A stretch of DNA of 10,002 nucleotides from Actinoallomurus sp045806665 (GTDB taxonomy: Bacteria; Actinomycetota; Actinomycetes; Streptosporangiales; Streptosporangiaceae), in assembly GCA_045806665.1 (NCBI GenBank), contig JBJMIW010000182.1, forward strand, positions 1 through 10,002, read 5' to 3'. How positions within the stretch are numbered: the first letter of the stretch is position 1; every line of letters starts with the position of its first letter. Below, one piece after another: positions 6,374 through 10,002 of the stretch. Position numbers and translations under genes: made by a program. The notes beneath the pieces were generated by a model. The model searched no databases. It worked only from the letters and a program-made list of their open reading frames with translations, and had not been told where the DNA came from.

Positions 6374-6413
6374 GGTGCGGCCGGAGAGATTCGAAGTCTG
6401 ACCTTCTGCTCCG
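6374..6413 (-). other. tRNA 3'-end-like fragment, possible old attachment-site scar
   Basis: Read on the minus strand the segment begins GGAGCAGAAGGTC, continues through a TTCGAAT T-loop-like heptamer and ends CCGGCCGCACC, resembling the variable-loop, T-arm and acceptor end of an actinomycete tRNA. A tRNA-style terminator follows at once. The T-stem does not pair properly and there is no D-arm, anticodon arm or 5' acceptor upstream, so it is not a functional tRNA. An inverted repeat, CCGGAG (6381-6386) with CTCCGG (6409-6414), encloses it. Chance resemblance remains possible. Confidence 0.25.
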
Positions 6414-6444
6414 GGTCCGCCGGCGGTGCATATCTCGGTGCAGA

Positions 6445-6479
6445 CCGATGGCCATCAGCGTGCGCATCGCCGATGGCCA
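6445..6479. repeat. Short direct repeat CCGATGGCCA with embedded palindrome
   Basis: CCGATGGCCA occurs at 6445-6454 and again at 6470-6479. The first copy is part of a perfect 10-bp palindrome GATGGCCATC (6448-6457). On the minus strand TGGCCAT and ATGGCCA from the two units can pair as a 7-bp stem 17 bp past the stop of the choice-of-anchor gene, so this may help end that transcript. Confidence 0.4.
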
Positions 6480-6495
6480 CCGGTCCGCGTCGATG

Positions 6496-7260
6496 TCAGC
6501 CGGTGACCGGCAGGTCGCTCTTGACCGGGGTCGGCACGGGGGCCTCGCCGCCCGAGGCCGGGGCGGCCGGCGTCGGCGCGGTCGTCGGGGCGCCCGGGGT
6601 GGTCGAGCCCGAGCCCGGGGCCGGGTTGCCCGTGGTCGACCCGCCGCCGCAGGTGGCGGAGGAGATGTCGACCGTCTGGGCCTTACCGGCGAGCACGATG
6701 TTCAGCTCGACGGCGGTGACCGTCAGCATGCCGTCGGAGCCGCGGACCTGTTTGTTCAGGGTCGCGGTGACGTGGCCGAGGTTCAGCACCGGCACGGTGA
6801 TCTTCGTGTTGGGAGAGGTTCCGGTCTTGACGGTCTTGTCGGCGATCCGGAGTCCCTCGATGTGCGACACGCCCTTTCCGGCGTCACAGCGGGCCGCGGC
6901 CACCTTGGCGAGGACCAGCTGGCCCGGGAGCTTCGGCGTCCCTGCGGGCAGCGTCACCTTGGGGGTGAGGATCCCCACGTACATCAGGCTGGCCAAGGAG
7001 TGGTCGCCCAGAGCGGTCGTCTTCGCGATCGAGAAGGTCGTGATGACAGGGTTGGCCGGGAACTTGGTCAGGGTCGCCTCGTGCGGCTTGGCGGCCGAGT
7101 TCACCGCGGGCGTCGCCGGGAGGGTCACCACACCGGTGGCGGAGATGCCGTAGGCGGAGCTGACCGGTCCGGTGGTCGCCGAGGCGGACGTCGCGGCGAG
7201 CAGCGGCAGCGCGAGTGCACCGGTGATCGCGGCGAACTTCGTCACGTGTGTAGAACGCAT
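6496..7260 (-). CDS. Secreted choice-of-anchor P family protein ending in LPVTG
   Basis: A 254-residue exported protein. Residues 1-28 are a Sec signal peptide (basic MRSTHVTK, hydrophobic core, ATSASA cleavage site). Residues 33-205 form the conserved domain (SSAYGISATGVVTLP near the start, PNTKITVP in the middle, LTVTAVELNIVL near the end), which I recognise as the choice-of-anchor P type; Cys125 and Cys204 may form a disulfide. Residues 205-249 are a Gly/Pro/Thr/Ala linker of wall-spanning type. The last residues are DLPVTG and then the stop. A sortase motif is thus present but the hydrophobic segment and basic tail that normally follow are absent. The start ATG 7260 has GGAGA 5-6 nt upstream within a perfect palindrome CTCCTAGGAG (7266-7275). 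It lies 141 bp downstream of an L,D-transpeptidase gene on the same strand. The function is unknown; a structural or surface role is inferred. Confidence 0.8.
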   Translation of the reverse strand: MRSTHVTKFAAITGALALPLLAATSASATTGPVSSAYGISATGVVTLPATPAVNSAAKPHEATLTKFPANPVITTFSIAKTTALGDHSLASLMYVGILTPKVTLPAGTPKLPGQLVLAKVAAARCDAGKGVSHIEGLRIADKTVKTGTSPNTKITVPVLNLGHVTATLNKQVRGSDGMLTVTAVELNIVLAGKAQTVDISSATCGGGSTTGNPAPGSGSTTPGAPTTAPTPAAPASGGEAPVPTPVKSDLPVTG

Positions 7261-7362
7261 GTTTTCTCCTAGGAGGAGCCGGATCGGCCCGTACTGGGGC
7301 ACAGTCGGGCGGGGGGACAGGGATGCGAGCCGATTTGTGATCGTCGCCCGCCGGTTCCCTGT

Positions 7363-7389
7363 GCGCGCCGCTCATCGGTGGCGGCGCGC
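7363..7389 (-). terminator. Hairpin downstream of the L,D-transpeptidase gene
   Basis: GCGCGCCG (7363-7370) pairs perfectly with CGGCGCGC (7382-7389) around an 11-nt loop, 12 bp past the transpeptidase stop. It has no U-tract. It suggests that the following choice-of-anchor gene has its own promoter or receives only partial read-through. Confidence 0.5.
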
Positions 7390-7401
7390 TCGTGGATGGA
7401 A

Positions 7402-8244
7402 CTAGGCCGTGATGAGGACGGGCGTGCCCAGCGGCACCTTGGAGAGTTGCGTCAGCGCGTCGGCGGGCACGCGTACACAGCCGTTGCTGATGGCCTTGCC
7501 AAAGACCGATGACTGCGGCCAGCCGTGCAGGGCGACCGTGCCGGGGCCGCCGCCGAAGCTGTCGAGCGTGTCGGAATGCACGCCGAGCGGCAGGATCAGC
7601 GGGCTGTAGGTCTTCTTCGTCGGCGCCAGGGATGCCATGAGGAACGTGCGCCCGGTGGGCGTGGGCGTCTTGGCGGCGCCGACCGCGACCGTCCACGTTC
7701 CGATCGTGTGGCCCGACTTCACCAGGGTCACTTGCCGCTTCGTGGTGTTGACCTTGATGACGTAGGAGCTGTGAGCGGTCTGCACCTTGCCACCGTCCGT
7801 GGGGATCCACCCGGCGGCGTGGTTGGGCCGGCTGGGCAAGAGCACCCGGTCCCAGCCTGGCTTGGTCTCGATGACCGGTACCCACGTTGGGTTGCCGACC
7901 TGGGTGCTGGGCAGGATCGCCACGGGCGGACCGCCCTGGACGGCCGATACGTTGATCGCTGACAGCGGATGCACGACCGTCCCGTCGCCCGCCGTTACCG
8001 CACCGGTGTCGGTCGGGATGCCCTTCAGGGTCGTGAAGGTCGTCGACTGGGGCAGCTTGCCGAGGCCGGAGGGGGACGCCGCGGCACCCGACGCGTGACC
8101 GCCGCCGCTTCCGCAGCCCGCGCTGAGGGCCAGGACCGCGACCGCGACGGTGACGTTCACAGCAACCCGGCGTGAACCGCCGGAAGAGGCGTGCGGGAGG
8201 ACCGTACGCCTGAAACACGAATGTATGGAGCGACCGTTCACCAC
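7402..8244 (-). CDS. L,D-transpeptidase (YkuD domain) lipoprotein
   Basis: A 280-residue envelope enzyme that would form 3-3 peptidoglycan cross-links by attacking the L-Lys/mDAP-D-Ala bond. The N-terminus is long (about 30 residues, including SGGSRR), then a hydrophobic core VTVAVAVLAL ends in the lipobox LSAGC with Cys44 as the lipidated residue. Residues 45-75 are a Gly/Ser/Ala-rich spacer. Residues 98-150 look like a small SH3-like domain (VSAVQGGPPVAILPS, then AAGWIPTDGG). The YkuD domain spans about 160-279: YVIKVNTTKRQVTLV, PTPTGRTFL, GVHSD, ALHG (His240) and SNGCVR (253-258, catalytic Cys256). The common SHGCVR has Asn in place of His here, which is also seen in active members. The start is GTG 8244 with GGGAG 6 nt upstream. 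Substrate specificity is not deducible. Confidence 0.93.
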   Translation of the reverse strand: MVNGRSIHSCFRRTVLPHASSGGSRRVAVNVTVAVAVLALSAGCGSGGGHASGAAASPSGLGKLPQSTTFTTLKGIPTDTGAVTAGDGTVVHPLSAINVSAVQGGPPVAILPSTQVGNPTWVPVIETKPGWDRVLLPSRPNHAAGWIPTDGGKVQTAHSSYVIKVNTTKRQVTLVKSGHTIGTWTVAVGAAKTPTPTGRTFLMASLAPTKKTYSPLILPLGVHSDTLDSFGGGPGTVALHGWPQSSVFGKAISNGCVRVPADALTQLSKVPLGTPVLITA

Positions 8245-8270
8245 GAACTCCCAGAAACGTAGGCGGAGGG

Positions 8271-8289
8271 ACCTGGCTGGTGCCCAGGT
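8271..8289. other. Inverted repeat in the 5' leader of the L,D-transpeptidase gene
   Basis: ACCTGG (8271-8276) and CCAGGT (8284-8289) are perfect inverted repeats around 7 nt, about 27 bp upstream of the GTG start. It may be an operator or a small leader hairpin. The role is unproven. Confidence 0.35.
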
Positions 8290-8311
8290 AATGAGCCATC
8301 TCGCCCCGTGA

Positions 8312-8327
8312 GTAACTTTGGTATCAC
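8312..8327 (-). promoter_or_regulatory. Direct repeat GTGAT-n6-GTTAC, OmpR-family-like site
   Basis: On the minus strand GTGAT (8327-8323) and GTTAC (8316-8312) are spaced by 6 nt, giving an 11-bp period typical of tandem binding by OmpR-family regulators; MtrA and GlnR sites in actinobacteria use GTnAC-type half-sites. It lies 68 bp upstream of the L,D-transpeptidase start, a sensible place for control of a cell-wall gene by MtrA. Assignment to a regulator is inference. Confidence 0.25.
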
Positions 8328-8361
8328 ATAACGGACTCGACCGTTGGTCAGGAAATATTAA

Positions 8362-8389
8362 AGCGGCGTTGTCCGCTGGACACGCCGCT
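8362..8389 (-). terminator. Intrinsic terminator with U-tract, downstream of the DinB gene
   Basis: On the minus strand AGCGGCGTGTCC (8389-8378) pairs with 8374-8362 as a 12-bp stem with a single bulged base and a 3-nt loop, followed directly by TTTAATATTT. This is a canonical Rho-independent terminator for minus-strand transcripts arriving from the DinB gene 177 bp upstream. Confidence 0.8.
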
Positions 8390-8565
8390 CGTCAGAGGGC
8401 GGCGCCTCCCGCCAAGGTGACAGACCTCACATGGCGCTCAGGCGCGGACACACGCTGTCGAAACTTCGGCGGATACCCCGAATGATGTGATAGATATCGG
8501 ACTGGAACCGTGGTCCCCGGCCGCAAGCGAGCCTGTATATCAATGGCGGCATCGGCCGGACCTTG
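8390..8565. other. Gene-free stretch between terminator and DinB gene
   Basis: This forms part of a 321-bp gap (8245-8565). I see no coding frame with plausible composition. Around 8480-8540 the sequence is richer in A/T than the surroundings (GATGTGATAGATATC, TGTATATCAAT). No clear promoter or RNA gene is evident; it is probably the 3' untranslated region of the DinB transcript. Confidence 0.4.
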
Positions 8566-9084
8566 TCATTCTCCGGTGACGCCGTCGATGGCCTCGCGCA
8601 GGAGGTCGGCGTGACCGTTGTGGCGCGCGTACTCTTCGATCATGTGCAGATAGATCCAGCGCAATGTCAGCGTGCCGGTCTTCCCGGGGAACTCCTCGTC
8701 CAATGACCGGCCCTCCGCCGTCTGGCGGGCCAGTTCGACCTCCCGGACATAGGTGGCGAAGTCGGCTTCGGCGCCGGCCGCGTCGCCGAGGTCGAAATCA
8801 CCATCGGGGTGGTCCTCGGAACAGTAGAGGTTGCCGAGCGCGTCATTCTTGTCGAACCTGCGCCGGAACCACCACCGCTCGTTCTCGGCGACGTGGCGTA
8901 CAATGCCGAGGAGGGACAGGGTCGTACTCGGCAGCGGCCTCGACGCGAGTTGTTCACCGTTCAGCCCGCTGCATTTCAGCAGCAGGGTATTGCGATGGAA
9001 GTCCAGATAGGTCTCCAGGGATGCCCGCTCGTTGCCGCTCGGAGGGAAGCCGCCGCGATCCACGGCGGGTGCAGTCCAGGTCAT
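8566..9084 (-). CDS. DinB-superfamily protein (DUF664)
   Basis: A 172-residue four-helix-bundle protein. The hallmark blocks of the actinobacterial DUF664 branch are present: NERASLETYLDFHRNTLL, LSLLGIVRHVAENERWWF, then near the C-terminus LRWIYLHMIEEYARHNGHADLLRE. Histidines in DFHR, VRHVAENE and the RHNGH block are candidate metal ligands. The superfamily includes DNA-damage-inducible DinB, thiol-dependent S-transferases and the mycothiol-dependent maleylpyruvate isomerase; the substrate of this member is unknown. I chose ATG 9084 over TTG 9120 because that TTG is the first three bases of a consensus -35 box (TTGACA) and the promoter spacing puts the transcript start at the ATG. It is a single-gene unit between two terminators. 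The many charged residues and lack of a signal peptide point to the cytoplasm. Confidence 0.88.
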   Translation of the reverse strand: MTWTAPAVDRGGFPPSGNERASLETYLDFHRNTLLLKCSGLNGEQLASRPLPSTTLSLLGIVRHVAENERWWFRRRFDKNDALGNLYCSEDHPDGDFDLGDAAGAEADFATYVREVELARQTAEGRSLDEEFPGKTGTLTLRWIYLHMIEEYARHNGHADLLREAIDGVTGE

Positions 9085-9120
9085 GGGAGCGACGTTTGTC
9101 GCCGGGTGCGAACCTGTCAA
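9085..9120 (-). promoter_or_regulatory. Promoter TTGACA-17-AAACGT of the DinB gene, probably leaderless
   Basis: On the minus strand a perfect -35 TTGACA (9120-9115) is followed by a 17-nt spacer and AAACGT (9097-9092), then 7 nt and ATG 9084. No Shine-Dalgarno lies before that ATG. The arrangement predicts a transcript beginning at or one base before the start codon. The -10 differs from TANNNT only at its first base. Confidence 0.6.
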
Positions 9121-9185
9121 CCGAATTAGTCGGCCTCCTGAGTGTAATGGCTGTTTTAGGGGATCCTTGGCACGTACGGCGATAA

Positions 9186-9210
9186 GGGGCCTGGCTTGCG
9201 CGCAGGCCCC
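9186..9210 (-). terminator. Terminator hairpin downstream of clpB
   Basis: GGGGCCTG (9186-9193) pairs perfectly with CAGGCCCC (9203-9210) around a 9-nt loop, beginning 14 bp beyond the clpB stop. Only a short T-rich stretch (TTATC) follows on the minus strand. It separates clpB from the downstream DinB gene. Confidence 0.7.
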
Positions 9211-9224
9211 GTTCCTTCATCGCA

Positions 9225-10002
9225 TCAGGTCACGGTGACGGACGGCTTGACGGTGAGGCTGTCGGAGCCGAGGTCGAGGTCGACGATGACCTCGTCGCCG
9301 TCGTGGATCTCGCCGCCCAGGAGTTCCTTGGCGAGCTGGTCGCCGATCGCGCTCTGTACGAGGCGGCGGAGCGGGCGGGCGCCGTACGCCGGGTCGTAGC
9401 CGGTGAGGGCCAGCCACTCGCGGGCGGCGTCGGTGACGGTGAGCGTCAGGCGCCGGTCGGCGAGGCGGCGGGCCAGGCGGTCGATCTGCAGGTCGACGAT
9501 CTTCATGAGCTCCTCGGTCGACAGGGCGTCGAAGACGATGACGTCGTCGAGCCGGTTGAGGAACTCGGGCTTGAAGCTCGCCCGCACGGTGTTCATGACG
9601 GCGTCCCGCTTGGCTCCGTTGTCCAGGGCCGGGTCGACCAGGAACTGCGAGCCGAGGTTCGACGTCAGGATCAGGATCGTGTTGCGGAAGTCGACCGTGC
9701 GGCCCTGGCCGTCGGTGAGGCGGCCGTCGTCGAGCACCTGGAGCAGGATGTCGAAGACCTCGGGGTGGGCCTTCTCGACCTCGTCGAGCAACACGACGCA
9801 GTACGGGCGGCGGCGGACGGCCTCGGTGAGCTGGCCGCCCTCCTCGTACCCGATGTAGCCGGGAGGCGCACCGACGAGGCGGGCGACCGAGTGCTTCTCG
9901 GAGTACTCGCTCATGTCGATGCGGACCATCGCCCGTTCGTCGTCGAACAGGAAGTCGGCGAGCGCCTTGGCCAGCTCCGTCTTGCCGACGCCGGTCGGGC
10001 CG
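9225..10002 (-). CDS. clpB: ATP-dependent chaperone ClpB, C-terminal part (partial)
   Basis: The last 259 residues of a ClpB/Hsp104-type AAA+ disaggregase; the gene continues past the right edge of the window. ClpB threads aggregated proteins through its hexameric pore with DnaK. Seen here is the second nucleotide-binding domain: Walker A GPTGVGKT at the very edge, the pore loop GYIGYEEGG, Walker B VVLLDEVEKAHP, sensor-1 ILTSN, an arginine finger in KPEFLNRLDD, sensor-2 GARPLRR, and the C-terminal small domain ending SDSLTVKPSVTVT. There is no IGF/LGF ClpP-docking loop between sensor-1 and the arginine finger, which favours ClpB over ClpC or ClpA. The promoter, and any HspR control, lie outside the window. 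A terminator follows the stop. Confidence 0.95.
   Translation of the reverse strand, partial: GPTGVGKTELAKALADFLFDDERAMVRIDMSEYSEKHSVARLVGAPPGYIGYEEGGQLTEAVRRRPYCVVLLDEVEKAHPEVFDILLQVLDDGRLTDGQGRTVDFRNTILILTSNLGSQFLVDPALDNGAKRDAVMNTVRASFKPEFLNRLDDVIVFDALSTEELMKIVDLQIDRLARRLADRRLTLTVTDAAREWLALTGYDPAYGARPLRRLVQSAIGDQLAKELLGGEIHDGDEVIVDLDLGSDSLTVKPSVTVT

Noticed and set aside
6374..6450. Complete tRNA gene on the minus strand
   Set aside because: No D-arm, anticodon arm or matching 5' acceptor strand (GCGGCCG expected) can be found upstream; only a 3'-like fragment remains.
6448..7272. 274-residue plus-strand frame rich in Gly, Arg and His
   Set aside because: Composition is that of an antisense shadow; the minus-strand gene has a signal peptide, a conserved domain and a Shine-Dalgarno.
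6884..8299. 471-residue minus-strand frame across the transpeptidase and the choice-of-anchor start
   Set aside because: It runs through the wrong frame of two well-supported genes and their intergenic hairpin.
8245..8565. c-di-AMP (ydaO-type) riboswitch upstream of the cell-wall gene
   Set aside because: Such elements precede some actinobacterial cell-wall hydrolase genes, but I could not find the conserved blocks on the minus strand.
1..10002. CRISPR array, transposase or defence island
   Set aside because: No regularly spaced repeats beyond the tandem pair at 655-767, no transposase or integrase reading frame and no recognisable defence gene; the NYN protein alone is not enough to claim one.

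Overview
The window is very GC-rich, uses GTG starts often and has strong third-position G/C bias in its genes. It carries actinomycete families: a ClpB-type disaggregase, DUF664/DinB, an NYN-TPR gene pair, a choice-of-anchor P exported protein and a YkuD L,D-transpeptidase. This points to a filamentous actinomycete, perhaps of the Streptosporangiales. The genus is an inference and cannot be fixed from 10 kb.

Layout, left to right. (1) 1-620, plus strand: the last 18 codons of a membrane protein, two back-to-back hairpins, then a small membrane-anchored protein with a RodZ/DUF4115-like extracellular tail. (2) 621-800: a tandem pair of ~57 bp hairpin-forming repeats and a terminator, lying between convergent genes. 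(3) 801-2000: pyrE (minus) diverges, with a 16 bp gap, from an alpha/beta-hydrolase reading frame (plus) that is frameshifted and has Gly where the nucleophilic Ser should be. (4) 2001-2417: a long structured leader. (5) 2418-4238, plus: an NYN-domain putative ribonuclease with a long Pro/Ser/Thr-rich linker, then a TPR protein, closed by a bidirectional terminator. (6) 4279-5850, minus: a PhoD-like phosphatase without signal peptide. (7) 5851-6495: decayed reading frames, a very strong terminator and a 3'-tRNA-like fragment, possibly an old insertion scar. (8) 6496-8244, minus: a lipoprotein L,D-transpeptidase followed by a secreted choice-of-anchor P protein that ends exactly at LPVTG. (9) 8245-10002, minus: a gap with a U-tract terminator, a DinB/DUF664 protein and the 3' end of clpB.

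Functionally this is mostly ordinary core-genome territory: pyrimidine salvage/synthesis, protein disaggregation, cell-wall cross-linking and possible RNA turnover. I found no convincing new multi-gene system. The observations most worth a check are the repeated pattern of probable leaderless promoters (a -10 box 6-8 nt before a start codon that has no Shine-Dalgarno), the broken hydrolase with a lost nucleophile, the tandem hairpin repeats, the tail-less LPVTG protein next to an L,D-transpeptidase, and the decayed segment at 5.9-6.4 kb.
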